A stretch of DNA of 64,000 bases from UBA11346 sp038060575 (GTDB lineage Bacteria > Planctomycetota > UBA11346). Position 1 is the first letter of the stretch. Every line of letters begins with the position of its first letter. The stretch lies in assembly GCA_964652775.1 (NCBI GenBank), contig CAZZAM010000015.1, forward strand, positions 1 through 64,000, given 5' to 3'. The notes beneath the pieces are model-generated. The model had not been told where the DNA came from and ran no database searches. It saw only the letters and a list, made by a program, of their open reading frames with translations. A program made the position numbers and the translations under genes. This document shows positions 20,001 to 27,801 of this stretch, in pieces.

Positions 20001-20339
20001 CCGGCGACCGGACACGCGGTGTACACCTTTGACCTGTCACAGACCGGCTCCTATGTGATCTGGGGGCGGATCATTATGCCAAGCACATCCAAGGATTCGT
20101 TCTGGGTGCGGGTGGACAATGGACCGTGGACGATCTGGTCGGGCATGGTGACCAAGACCTGGACCTGGAAGGAGTTCCATATCGCTGGCGTCACGACTCT
20201 CTACGATCTGGCGGCGGGCCGCCACACCCTGACCATCGCCTACCGTGAGGATGGGGCGAAGCTAGATGCCCTGTACATCGCCAGCGACGGCAGCGTGCCG
20301 ACAGGCTCCTCACCGCCGCAGCCGACAGGTGGCGGCTGA
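17037..20339 (+). CDS. Secreted multidomain glycoside hydrolase, GH30-like
   Basis: 1100-residue secreted enzyme. The signal peptide covers 1-24. The catalytic TIM barrel (about 25-340) opens with YQTIEAWGSSESDW. The likely acid/base is E189 in TILNEPTYNN and the likely nucleophile is E282 in RRAQTEDN, the two-Glu layout of clan GH-A. A beta cap follows to about 425. Then come three PKD/Ig-like domains with the repeated phrase YVFKL/RLNxxDG (about 430-755), two cadherin/VCBS-like domains (ITPVNDAPSFTV), and a C-terminal CBM35/malectin-like module (LWLEAESADTLSAPLAIL...GRHTLTIAYREDGAKLDALYI). The start follows AAGGAACCTTCC. GH30 enzymes attack xylan, beta-1,6-glucans or similar polymers. The exact substrate is not readable. 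Confidence 0.82.
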   Translation: MTPALPRLIIGLSMFLTLLTPLSAVDSVNVDPATTYQTIEAWGSSESDWIAEREPASLRQHFLEAMVNDLGLTRSRIQGGGGNFWDGPGKELLNDDGDPYTMDIARFNLGTFDQGCTRVYVPMKQLVEARGEVFTSYFTSSMYDTGSSGGAPAWQLNSPAEHAEFLSAHLLRLRDTHGITPTYTTILNEPTYNNTFTWAITGNMIKTVGPHLQSLGLPTKIQFPEAMKPQSAMNAITTWQNDPEIWPHVGMLSYHVYGTEDPYRDEIRAFGEAKGIRRAQTEDNALTVDDIYDDLTKAGVSVWEMYELWSRGLAPTQHWFKRTAYFWQARQVMNYVRPGSVRVGATSTTTSVRPLAFMRNGLPTVVLWNTTGGGARTMDITGLVPGSYQVSRTLNSGAYLEMGVFTASAAGVLSGMAVPSGCVLTIHPHAGNRPPTMVDWRSTPEYLTSPASSLTLSASAQDPELSAVTYAWSVQSKPAGATVTLGTPNAATTTASGLGVVGVYVFKLTVGDGANSLVRTVEVPVYAANQPPVPFAIHNRNPVTVTLPVAKTELRGGARDPEGDTLTWQWSVVSQPAGANAVLATPAARDSTVSGMTVSGNYVFRLNISDGTNTVPADLTVPVYPANQAPVVSAATASPSALTLPISSAMLSGTSSDPDAAAMAPWRAGGDVLTHWWSVQSAPAGARPVFAKPGLKNTTVSGLTVAGTYVFKLTAIDRTLMASRTVTVTVAPGAVNAAPVITTPSPAPLAVLEDASGALNLTATDADGDPLSWSVLTPGSKGVLTVSSLGSTSTATYTPGANQVGSDSVVVQVSDGRGGSDTVALAVTITPVNDAPSFTVGGNVSVVVGSGAANQSGWATGISAGPADELGQSLAFLVSSSNPALFSVQPALAADGTLTFTPAPAASGTATLSLRLQDGGGTANGGVDQSPLQTATITVVPATAPTGLWLEAESADTLSAPLAILADPAAAGGEYIANLAAGDSYAQPPATGHAVYTFDLSQTGSYVIWGRIIMPSTSKDSFWVRVDNGPWTIWSGMVTKTWTWKEFHIAGVTTLYDLAAGRHTLTIAYREDGAKLDALYIASDGSVPTGSSPPQPTGGG

Positions 20340-20652
20340 CACCGATGCGCATCCAGGACAGCAGAGGAATACGTGGCGAGTCCAGCCGGGGCGCGTGCCT
20401 GAATGGGCGACCGGAATCGGGAAACGATTCGGGGTCGTCTTGGTCCTGTTGGTCCTGCATGGCGCCCATCGATGGCTGCACGTGCGCCAGCTCGTCCATA
20501 CGACGAGCGATCAGGATACGACCTTGTGGGTGGATGATATCCGGCGGCTTCGCCGCTGCGCATTGCCGGCCCAGTCAAACTCAGCGTTGTGCCATGGGGG
20601 CGCTTGATCAGCGTCATGGTGGTTCGAGGCTCTCACATGTCAGGAACAGAAC
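20340..20652. other. Gap without recognisable gene
   Basis: 313 bp between the GH30-like gene and the deacetylase gene. Short frames exist, but none has a family signature or a credible ribosome-binding site. No terminator-type hairpin or repeat copy was seen. The two flanking genes may have separate promoters here. Confidence 0.5.
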
Positions 20653-21909
20653 ATGATCCAACTATTCACCCACATACGTCTCCTCCCAACACGATTCGAG
20701 GCCGCGTGGCGCTTGGCTGCCGTAGGACCAAGTCGATCCAGTTGGCTGCCGCAGGCAATGCTCCTGCTGGGTGTACTTTTGGCGGCAGCCCCGGTGCAGG
20801 CCGAGGAGGTTTTCACCCTGACCAAGGATTCGGGGGTGACCCGCTCCAGCCTCAGCGGGCTGCAGGGCAGGACCTGGCCAGCCACGGTGGGCGAGGCCGA
20901 CATCTGCTTGTGGAAGAACGACAAATTGGCGGTCTACAGCATCACTATCGACACCATGTTCAAGGCTTCCTACCCGTGGTGGAAGAAACAGTGCGAGAAA
21001 TACAAGGTTACCCTTCCCATCACCGTCCTCTGCGTGGTGAGTCTTGTCGGGAATGAGACCTCTTGGGGGAAGTGGTCGAATTGGCAGGAATATGTCGCTA
21101 GCGGTTTCGAGGTTGCTTCCCACACCATGACCCACGGCGCAGGCTTCAAAAAAGACGCCTCCGGGGACTGGGTACCCCCCGCCGGGTGGCCGGGGGCCGA
21201 GTGGGAATATTCCGAGTCCCGCAAGCAGATTGAGGCCAATATCCCTGGCTACCGGGTCCGCTCAATGTGCCCCGCCGGAGGGGGAGCAAAAGCGTTTCGC
21301 GACAAGACAACGGCCGGGAAGTTCTACCTCTGCCAGCGTAACGGCGCCCGCATGCTGAATCGGCCCGGAAACATCGATTACCAGAGCATCAACTACACCA
21401 GCGGCGTGAATCTGGGCGAAACCCTGGGTACGGGGAATGCCAACATGGATGCTGAAAACCTGTTCAAGCCGGGCCAGGAATATTTCCGCGGTTGGGCTGT
21501 CATGATGCTCCACTATGGGGAGCAGGACGGCAAATCCGAGGCGTTCCAGGCCACGGTCAAGATCATCGATTTTCTCCAAGGCACCCACGCAGCGGATGTC
21601 TGGCCCGGCCTATTCGGCGATGTCGCCCAATACGGCCAGGAGCGCGACACCGCCACCCTGAAAATGGATGAAGTCACTCCCGAGCGCATCTCCGGAACGC
21701 TCACCTGCCTGATGGATCCCGCACATTACCAGTATCCCCTCACCCTCAAGGTTCGTACCGACAATGCCTGGAAGCAGGTCTCTGCGAGCCAGAACAGCGC
21801 CGTGATCCCTACCACCGTGGTCACCCACGAGGGGAACAACTACACGCTGGTCGAAGTCGTGCCCAACCGGGGCCCGTTCACTCTGCAAAAGGCGACGGCG
21901 GGCCAGTAG
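20653..21909 (+). CDS. Secreted polysaccharide deacetylase-like (NodB-fold) protein
   Basis: 418-residue exported protein. A long N-terminal region with a hydrophobic signal (about 35-50, ending VQA-EE) is followed by a NodB-like domain. The metal motif SHTMTHG (H-x-x-x-H) is present, and AVYSITIDTMF corresponds to the strand that usually carries TFDDG, here with only one Asp. RKQIEANIPGYRVRSMCPAGGG fits motif 3 (RxPxG), in degenerate form. The last 80 residues form a beta domain (LTLKVRTDNAWKQVSASQN). An AGGA sequence precedes the ATG. Proximity to the GH30-like enzyme suggests joint attack on an acetylated glycan. The altered motifs leave activity uncertain. Confidence 0.75.
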   Translation: MIQLFTHIRLLPTRFEAAWRLAAVGPSRSSWLPQAMLLLGVLLAAAPVQAEEVFTLTKDSGVTRSSLSGLQGRTWPATVGEADICLWKNDKLAVYSITIDTMFKASYPWWKKQCEKYKVTLPITVLCVVSLVGNETSWGKWSNWQEYVASGFEVASHTMTHGAGFKKDASGDWVPPAGWPGAEWEYSESRKQIEANIPGYRVRSMCPAGGGAKAFRDKTTAGKFYLCQRNGARMLNRPGNIDYQSINYTSGVNLGETLGTGNANMDAENLFKPGQEYFRGWAVMMLHYGEQDGKSEAFQATVKIIDFLQGTHAADVWPGLFGDVAQYGQERDTATLKMDEVTPERISGTLTCLMDPAHYQYPLTLKVRTDNAWKQVSASQNSAVIPTTVVTHEGNNYTLVEVVPNRGPFTLQKATAGQ

Positions 21910-21947
21910 TGATGAGAGTGAGTGCGTTCTATTTTGAAGTACAACAA

Positions 21948-21971
21948 CGCCCGGTCATGACTGACCGGGCG
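21948..21971 (-). terminator. Terminator of pnp
   Basis: Perfect 10-bp stem CGCCCGGTCA / TGACCGGGCG with a 4-nt loop, about 30 bases beyond the pnp stop on the minus strand and followed there by TTGTTGTACTT. It is convergent with the deacetylase gene, so it may stop both transcripts. Confidence 0.7.
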
Positions 21972-22000
21972 CTGCACTTCGCAGTTCAATGCGCTGACTT

Positions 22001-24286
22001 TTAGCGCTGACCGCCGCCACCTTCGTACTGGCGGGGGCCGCGATCGCCGCCGCCGTCGCGACGAGGTCCACGATCACCGCCACGGAATCCACCGCGATCA
22101 CCGCCGCCGTCGCGGCGCGGTGGACGATCGCCACCGCCGCCGCCTTCAGGAGCCGAGTAGCCTTCAGGCTGCGGCAGCAGGGCCTTGCGCGACAAGCGGA
22201 ACTTGCCGGTGCGCTCGTCGACTTCGATAAGCTTCACGTCGATTTCCATGCCTTGACGGGCAACGCCTTCGAGGGACGCGGTGCGCTCCCACGCCCACTC
22301 GCTGATGTGGACAAGACCTTCGGTCTGCGGCATGAACTCGACGAACGCGCCGAAGTCCTTGATTGAGGTGACCTTGCCTTTGTAGATCTTGCCCGCTTCG
22401 GGCATCGTCGTCAGGTCCTTGATCCAGCCCTTGGCCTTTTCGATCGAGACGAGATCCGGCGAAGCGATGGTGATCGTGCCATCATCATCGATGTCGAGCT
22501 TGGCCTTGGTCTCTTCCTGGATGCGACGAATGGTCTCGCCACCCTTGCCGATGATCTTGCCGATGAACTCGGGATCGATCTGGATCTGGACGATCTGCGG
22601 TGCGTACTTCGAGATGCCGGGGCGTGACTGCGCGATGACCTCGTTCATACACTGGAGAATATGCAGACGGCCCTGACGCGCCTGTTCGAGCGCCTTGGCC
22701 ATCAATTCGGCGGAAATACCGGCGATCTTGATGTCCATCTGCAGGGCGGTGATGCCCTTGCTCGTGCCACAGACCTTGAAGTCCATGTCACCGTAGTGGT
22801 CTTCGTCGCCGAGGATGTCGGTGAGAATCGCGTAGCGGTCGCCTTCTTTGACGAGACCCATCGCGATGCCAGCTACTGCAGCCGTGATCGGCACGCCACC
22901 GGCCATCATCGCCATCGAACCACTGCACACGGTCGCCATCGAACTCGAACCATTCGATTCGAGAATGTCGCAGCACAGACGGATGCAGTACGGGAACTCG
23001 ACCGACGGCGGAAGAACTTGAGTCAGAGCACGACGCGCGAGAGCGCCGTGGCCGACTTCACGACGACCGGGCGAGCCACGCTTCTCGACTTCACCGACTG
23101 AGAAGCCGGGGAAGTTGTAGTGGAGCAGGAAGCGTTCGTTGTACTTCTCCTTCAGGCCGTCGATGAGCTGTTCGTCATCGCCAGTGCCAAGGGTCAGATT
23201 CATTAGCGCCTGCGTTTCACCGCGGGTGAACACCACGCTGCTGTGCGAACGCGGGATCACGTCGAGGTCGATCACGATCGGACGCACGGTGGTCAGATCG
23301 CGACCATCGACGCGCTTGCCTTCGAGGATCAATTCGCGGAACACGATGTCCTTGGCATCACCGAAAGCAGCGGAGATTTCCGCCTTCTTGGTCTCGTCGC
23401 CAGCCGACAGCTTGGTCGCGACGACTTCTTTGAGCGCCTTGGTCTTCGCCGCACGTTCGTGCTTCACCTTGGTGAGCAGCGCAGTTTTGATCTCAGCGGC
23501 GTGGCCGTCGACGATCACTTTGACCCACGGGCTTTCGACCGGGGCTTCGATCTTCATCTTCGGCTTGCCGACCAAGTCGCGCAGCTTGACGATCGCCGCG
23601 CAAACCTTCTTCACTTCGCGGTGGGCGAGGCTGAGCGCTTCGACCATAATCTGTTCAGCAACTTCTTTTGCACCGCACTCAACCATCGTGATGGCGTCGG
23701 ACGTACCGGCGACGATCAAATCAAGATCACTGCCGTTACGCTGGGCAACGGTTGGATTCACGACCAGCTTACCGGCGACGAGGCCGATGCGCACGGCGCC
23801 AATCGGGCCAAGGAACGGAATCGCGCTGATCGTCAGCGCGGCGGAAACACCGACCATGCTGAGCACGTCGGGTTCATTGACCATGTCGTAACTGATAACG
23901 TTGCTCTGACAGCTGGTGTCGCGCTTGTAACCAGGTGCAAACAGCGGACGCAGCGGGCGGTCGGTGAGGCGCGAGATCAAGGTCTCGTGTTCACTCGGAC
24001 GCTGTTCGCGGCGGAAGAAGTTACCGGGGATGCGGCCAGCGGCGTACATCTTTTCGCGGTAATCAACGGTGAGTGGGAAGAAATCCATGCCGGCGCGAGG
24101 ATCGCCGTCGCACGCGGTCGAGAGCACAAAGGTCTCGCCGCAGCGCACGATGACGGAACCCGCCGCCTGCTTGGCGAGGTATCCAGTCTCGATGGTAATG
24201 GTTCGGGAATCAGCACCCTCGCCGACAGTCAATTCGACTGTCTGCTTCTTCATGTTGAGGGCGGAAAGCGCAGTGGCGCGGTCCAT
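22001..24286 (-). CDS. pnp: Polynucleotide phosphorylase
   Basis: Phosphorolytic 3'-5' exoribonuclease of the RNA decay machinery, 761 residues. Two RNase PH-like cores are visible (about 15-230: MDFFPLTVDYREKMYAAGRIPGNFFRRE; about 325-560: GKRVDGRDLTTVRPI, SPGRREVGHGALARRAL, and the catalytic Asp region ILGDEDHYGDMDFKV). A KH domain (IIGKGGETIRRIQEET) and an S1 domain (GKIYKGKVTSIKDFGAFVEFMPQTEGLVHISE) follow. The C-terminal ~50 residues are an RGG-like Gly/Arg/Asp repeat not found in typical Pnp, perhaps extra RNA-binding. AGGAG precedes the start. The gene lies downstream of rpsO, separated by dispersed repeat copy B. Confidence 0.96.
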   Translation of the reverse strand: MDRATALSALNMKKQTVELTVGEGADSRTITIETGYLAKQAAGSVIVRCGETFVLSTACDGDPRAGMDFFPLTVDYREKMYAAGRIPGNFFRREQRPSEHETLISRLTDRPLRPLFAPGYKRDTSCQSNVISYDMVNEPDVLSMVGVSAALTISAIPFLGPIGAVRIGLVAGKLVVNPTVAQRNGSDLDLIVAGTSDAITMVECGAKEVAEQIMVEALSLAHREVKKVCAAIVKLRDLVGKPKMKIEAPVESPWVKVIVDGHAAEIKTALLTKVKHERAAKTKALKEVVATKLSAGDETKKAEISAAFGDAKDIVFRELILEGKRVDGRDLTTVRPIVIDLDVIPRSHSSVVFTRGETQALMNLTLGTGDDEQLIDGLKEKYNERFLLHYNFPGFSVGEVEKRGSPGRREVGHGALARRALTQVLPPSVEFPYCIRLCCDILESNGSSSMATVCSGSMAMMAGGVPITAAVAGIAMGLVKEGDRYAILTDILGDEDHYGDMDFKVCGTSKGITALQMDIKIAGISAELMAKALEQARQGRLHILQCMNEVIAQSRPGISKYAPQIVQIQIDPEFIGKIIGKGGETIRRIQEETKAKLDIDDDGTITIASPDLVSIEKAKGWIKDLTTMPEAGKIYKGKVTSIKDFGAFVEFMPQTEGLVHISEWAWERTASLEGVARQGMEIDVKLIEVDERTGKFRLSRKALLPQPEGYSAPEGGGGGDRPPRRDGGGDRGGFRGGDRGPRRDGGGDRGPRQYEGGGGQR

Positions 24287-24430
24287 GGGATCTCCTGCGG
24301 GCTAATGCCCGGGAATCGCCGCATCCCCTGCCTGTCCATAGCACCGTCGCACGTATGCGGCGGTGGTAAGGAAAGGCGAGCCGGGGTTGTCGGCTGTGGT
24401 TTGGTGAATTGTGAAAGAGGTACGACTGGG

Positions 24431-24567
24431 ATGACACGGGCGCCGAGGGGCGGCGGGCGGATACAATGGGCGAAGCCCATTCGCCCGCGATTCTGCTGTC
24501 CGGCAGCAGAATCGAGCCCCAACAAAGCCCGCGGGGTAGGCCGCAGGCCGTAGGGGCAAAGCCCCTA
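24431..24567 (-). repeat. Dispersed multi-hairpin repeat, copy B, in the rpsO-pnp spacer
   Basis: Read on the minus strand it starts at the rpsO TAG itself, TAGGGGCTTTGCCCCTA, then ACGGCCTGCGGCC, the stem CGATTCTGCTG / CAGCAGAATCG, GCGGGCGAAT-GGGCTTCGCCC-ATTGTATCCGCCCGC, and ends CGGCGCCCGTGTCAT. Relative to copy D the long stems differ in sequence on both sides but stay paired. It occupies the spacer between rpsO and pnp, where many bacteria have processing and autoregulation signals for pnp. Confidence 0.85.
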
Positions 24568-24840
24568 AGACTTTTGCCGGATGCCAAGCTTCTCGGTCAG
24601 CTTGCGGTAGCCTTCAACGTCAGTTTTGTTGATGTACTTGAGCAACCGGGCGCGCTTGGCGACCATCAAGAGGAGACCACGACGACTGTGGAAGTCCTTC
24701 TTGTGGCCCTTGAGGTGCTCGGTGAGCTGGTTGATCCGCTCGGAGAGCATGGCGACCTGGACGGGTGCCGAGCCGGTGTTGCGAGCGTTGCCGCCGTATT
24801 CGGCGATAAGGGCTGATTTTTTAGCAGTTTCGAGGGGCAT
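24565..24840 (-). CDS. rpsO: 30S ribosomal protein S15
   Basis: Primary 16S rRNA-binding protein of the small subunit platform. 91 residues, close to the usual 89. Typical motifs are VQVAMLSERINQLTEHLKGHKKDFHSRRGLLLMVAKRARLLKYINKTDVEGYRKLTEKLGIR. The start follows a GGGAACGCGTACC leader without a strong Shine-Dalgarno. The TAG stop is part of the first hairpin of repeat copy B. Followed by pnp on the same strand, the classical rpsO-pnp order. Confidence 0.97.
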   Translation of the reverse strand: MPLETAKKSALIAEYGGNARNTGSAPVQVAMLSERINQLTEHLKGHKKDFHSRRGLLLMVAKRARLLKYINKTDVEGYRKLTEKLGIRQKS

Positions 24841-24959
24841 GGTACGCGTTCCCGGTGTTCGGGTGGGTGTGAATGACCTGGGAGGCGTCCGCGTGAACGC
24901 TGACCCACGTCTGGGGAGGGCGGGCTTGTACCGGGAATGGGTGGGGGTGCAAGCTGGAG

Positions 24960-25016
24960 TGAGCTAGGAGCTACGAGCTGCGAGCTGCGAGTTACAGGCA
25001 GCTAAAGGCAGCTACG
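24960..25016. repeat. Short-word tandem tract (GAGCTACGAGCTGC)
   Basis: Overlapping copies of GAGCTACGAGCT / GAGCTGCGAGTT followed by GGCAGCTAAAGGCAGCTACGG. It ends at the 3' end of the kinase gene. A tract with the same vocabulary in reverse complement lies at 6828-6864 just before nadD. Confidence 0.6.
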
Positions 25017-26808
25017 GAGGGCTAGTTGCAGACCAATGCTCAGGATCGGTGATCCGGGGCGTCAGCAGGCGGGTCAGGGTCGAACGGAACGGTTTGGGAT
25101 ACAGCTCCAGCAACTCTTTGGCTTGACCGCTGGTGTAGCCGCAGGTCGCCTCGGGGCCGAGCCAGATGGCCAACGCCTTGTGGGTTTCTTCGCTGTCGGG
25201 TGAACTGATCCGCGGTTTCTCGGACGCCATGCGTTCGATATCAGCACGCGAACGGGTGCCGATTAGTTCACCAGCTTGGCTCAGCAGCAGTGCATCGGAC
25301 TCAAACCGCGCTAGCAGTTGGCGAAACATCGTCCCTGCAACCAATGCGCCAGATGCCAGCTGCACTCGCAACACATCCAACGTGAGCGACGACGTGGCGA
25401 ACAGCTCACGGACACGTGGACCGCGAATGTCTGGTAGAACCGCGAAGTCCTTACGCAATTGCGCAACCACCTCGGCGGTCTTGGTGTTCTTCCCGTCCAT
25501 GCCAGCTACCTCAGGACACGCGGCGAGCAGCGCCAACACCCGCTGCAGATCATCAATAACGGCCTGGGCAGTAACTCCATCAGTGATTGGAGCCAGCGGC
25601 TTGAGATTCAAGAGCTTGGTCAACTCAGCGACGGTTGTCGATGCGGCAGTGTTCGGCGTCGACGAAACAGACAGCACCACATTCTTTGGCTCCGGTGCAA
25701 CAGGCGCCGGGTCCTCCGCAGGCGCTATGCGCAAGCCGTCGCGAAAACCGCTACGCAGATTATCCGCAATCACTGCAATAACCGCGAGGGAGGCCGCGAT
25801 CAGAAAAAGCCACAGCATCCAGGGCTTCTTGGCGCGTGGCGTTACCGGAACGGCGCCTACTGGCACGCTGCCATGCCCCGGTGTCGCCGCGATATCCGCC
25901 ATCCGCTGCTGTACATGGCTCGCTTTCTGCCAGCGCTGGTCAGGATCTTTTGCGAGCGCCTTCAAGACAACTTCATCCAAACGCGCATCAATCTCCGCCC
26001 GATGCGACGGTGGATCGAAGCGACCAAGCGGCAATCCACCGGTCAGCATCTCGTAGAAGACGACACCCAATGCATAGATGTCGGCGCGGTGATCAACCGA
26101 CTTGGCATTCTCGATCTGCTCGGGGGCCATGTAATGAAAGGTGCCAAGCAAAGTCCCCGAAGCAGTCAGCACGGTGCCATTGGGCTTGTCGTCACGTAGC
26201 TTCGCCAAGCCGAAATCAGCGATCTTCACCCGGCCTTTACCATCAAGCAGAATGTTCTCGGGCTTGATATCGCGGTGAACGATGCCCTCGTCATGCGCGA
26301 ACTGCAGGGCGTCGCAAAGTTGCGGCACCAGGGCCAGTGCTTCAGACGGAGACAATGTTCCCGTACGCATCACCTGCCGCAGATTTGCGCCTTCAACCAA
26401 TTCCATGATCAGCCAGCAATACCCACTGGTGATGCCGAAGTCATGAATCGTCACTAGGTGTGGATGGTTGAGTCGCGCCAACATCTTGGCTTCGCGACCG
26501 AAGCGCTCGACAAACGCTGGATCACGACTGAGTTTCGGCGATAGCACCTTCAGCGCCACGTCACGATCGAGATGCTTCTGCCGCGCACGGTATACGGTTC
26601 CCATTCCACCCTGGCCAAGCACGGCGCCGATCTCAAGCTGGGGAAACGCCGCCGTCAGATCCGCCGGCGTGGGCGCCTGCATGTCCGACAGTCCATTCGT
26701 CCCATCCAATCCCGCCTTGAGCAACGCCGACTCGTCAAACAGCGAATCGCCCGACCCACTGCGAGCAGACGTCCTGGCTACGCTGGTTGGCTGATCAGAG
26801 GCGGGCAT
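25012..26808 (-). CDS. Hanks-type Ser/Thr protein kinase with one transmembrane helix
   Basis: 598-residue receptor-like kinase. The kinase domain (about 60-305) has the P-loop GQGGMG (65-70), the VALK lysine (K87), HRDIKPENILL (HRD 178-180), DFGLAK (DFG 198-200) and MAPEQ, so it should be active. A single membrane helix follows at about 330-348. The extracytoplasmic part (350-598) is helical, with no sensor family I recognise. The sigma gene 245 bp upstream on the same strand suggests a sigma-kinase regulatory pair of the type common in Planctomycetes-like bacteria. The start follows GAGGTAGCTCATTCCC. Confidence 0.92.
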   Translation of the reverse strand: MPASDQPTSVARTSARSGSGDSLFDESALLKAGLDGTNGLSDMQAPTPADLTAAFPQLEIGAVLGQGGMGTVYRARQKHLDRDVALKVLSPKLSRDPAFVERFGREAKMLARLNHPHLVTIHDFGITSGYCWLIMELVEGANLRQVMRTGTLSPSEALALVPQLCDALQFAHDEGIVHRDIKPENILLDGKGRVKIADFGLAKLRDDKPNGTVLTASGTLLGTFHYMAPEQIENAKSVDHRADIYALGVVFYEMLTGGLPLGRFDPPSHRAEIDARLDEVVLKALAKDPDQRWQKASHVQQRMADIAATPGHGSVPVGAVPVTPRAKKPWMLWLFLIAASLAVIAVIADNLRSGFRDGLRIAPAEDPAPVAPEPKNVVLSVSSTPNTAASTTVAELTKLLNLKPLAPITDGVTAQAVIDDLQRVLALLAACPEVAGMDGKNTKTAEVVAQLRKDFAVLPDIRGPRVRELFATSSLTLDVLRVQLASGALVAGTMFRQLLARFESDALLLSQAGELIGTRSRADIERMASEKPRISSPDSEETHKALAIWLGPEATCGYTSGQAKELLELYPKPFRSTLTRLLTPRITDPEHWSATSPP

Positions 26809-27052
26809 GGGAATGAGCTACCTCTATGTGCGGAGACGCCCCGGCATGGTTACAGCTCGTTCTCGCATGCGATTGCCTCATCCTTGAAAACGCATTCGAA
26901 TATACATGAGGCGCAGAGACGGAGAGGTTGGAAGAGTTTACATGCATCAGCCTCGTCACCCACAGAACAATCCTCTCCAACCCGCTAACTCCTTCGGATT
27001 TCTGTGTCACTGTGTCTCTTGTTTTTCGAGCTGCAGAATTCGTGCTCATTGC

Positions 27053-27766
27053 TCAACCCCCCAACGCCGCCAGCAATTCCTGAAGCTCTGCATCCACCGC
27101 CCCCTCTTCGGGGAACTCCAGCGTTTCGGCGATCTCGGCGCGCAGAATTTCACGGTAGCGCTGGCGCAGGCGATGCACGGCGACTTTGATCGCGCCTTCG
27201 CTCATGCCCAATGCTGTGCCTGCGGCGATATAGGACGGTGCGTCAGCGTTCTGGACCAGATACGGCTCCAGTGCGGCGAATACCCGCGCTCGGCGTGGAT
27301 CTGTGTGTTCGGCCGCCAGCAGATCGCGCACATGCAACAGCAGCGTCCGCGCCCAGGTGCGATCGAAAGCGCGCTCGGGCGTGAGATCGTCGGTCGGCTC
27401 GATCGCCGTGCCGGCAAAGTTCATCACCTTGCCGCCGCCACGTTTAAGTGCCTGCGCGCGATCGTGGGCGTTATTCAGGAAATTGGTCAAGCAGGCGAGG
27501 AGAAATGTACGGAAACGCCCGCGCTGCGGATCAGCAGCCGTGATCGTGTCGCGCTCCAGCAGCTCGACGAAAAATGCCTGAGTCAGGTCCTGCGCGTCAG
27601 CACTGGTGTAACCACGACGGCGGACAAAGGCGTAGAGCGGCTGCCAATAGCGTTCGCATAGCCACGCCATCGCCGCTCGTGCATTGGCGGAAGATTGGCC
27701 AACGCGCGCGACGACACTCCAGCGCGTCGCGGTAAAACTTCCTGCTTCACTTCGGGGCTTACTCAT
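27053..27766 (-). CDS. ECF-type sigma factor, planctomycete-like TATRWSVV group
   Basis: 237-residue sigma-70 family protein. It opens SFTATRWSVVARVG, a hallmark of a large group of ECF-like factors in Planctomycetes, Acidobacteria and Verrucomicrobia. Region 2 is LCERYWQPLYAFVRRRGYTSADAQDLTQAFFVELLER. Region 4 with its HTH is YIAAGTALGMSEGAIKVAVHRLRQRYREILRAEIAETL, followed by an acidic tail. The kinase gene lies downstream on the same strand with a 245-bp gap. Such factors are thought to be controlled by partner kinases rather than by anti-sigma proteins. That link is inferred from position. Confidence 0.9.
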   Translation of the reverse strand: MSKPRSEAGSFTATRWSVVARVGQSSANARAAMAWLCERYWQPLYAFVRRRGYTSADAQDLTQAFFVELLERDTITAADPQRGRFRTFLLACLTNFLNNAHDRAQALKRGGGKVMNFAGTAIEPTDDLTPERAFDRTWARTLLLHVRDLLAAEHTDPRRARVFAALEPYLVQNADAPSYIAAGTALGMSEGAIKVAVHRLRQRYREILRAEIAETLEFPEEGAVDAELQELLAALGG

Positions 27767-27801
27767 AGCAAACAGAGTCGCTGGCCGCCAAGCGACTCAG
27801 C

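Noticed and set aside
20340..20652. Small coding frames between the GH30-like and deacetylase genes
   Set aside because: Several frames of 100-125 codons exist on both strands, but they overlap each other, lack ribosome-binding sites and have atypical composition.
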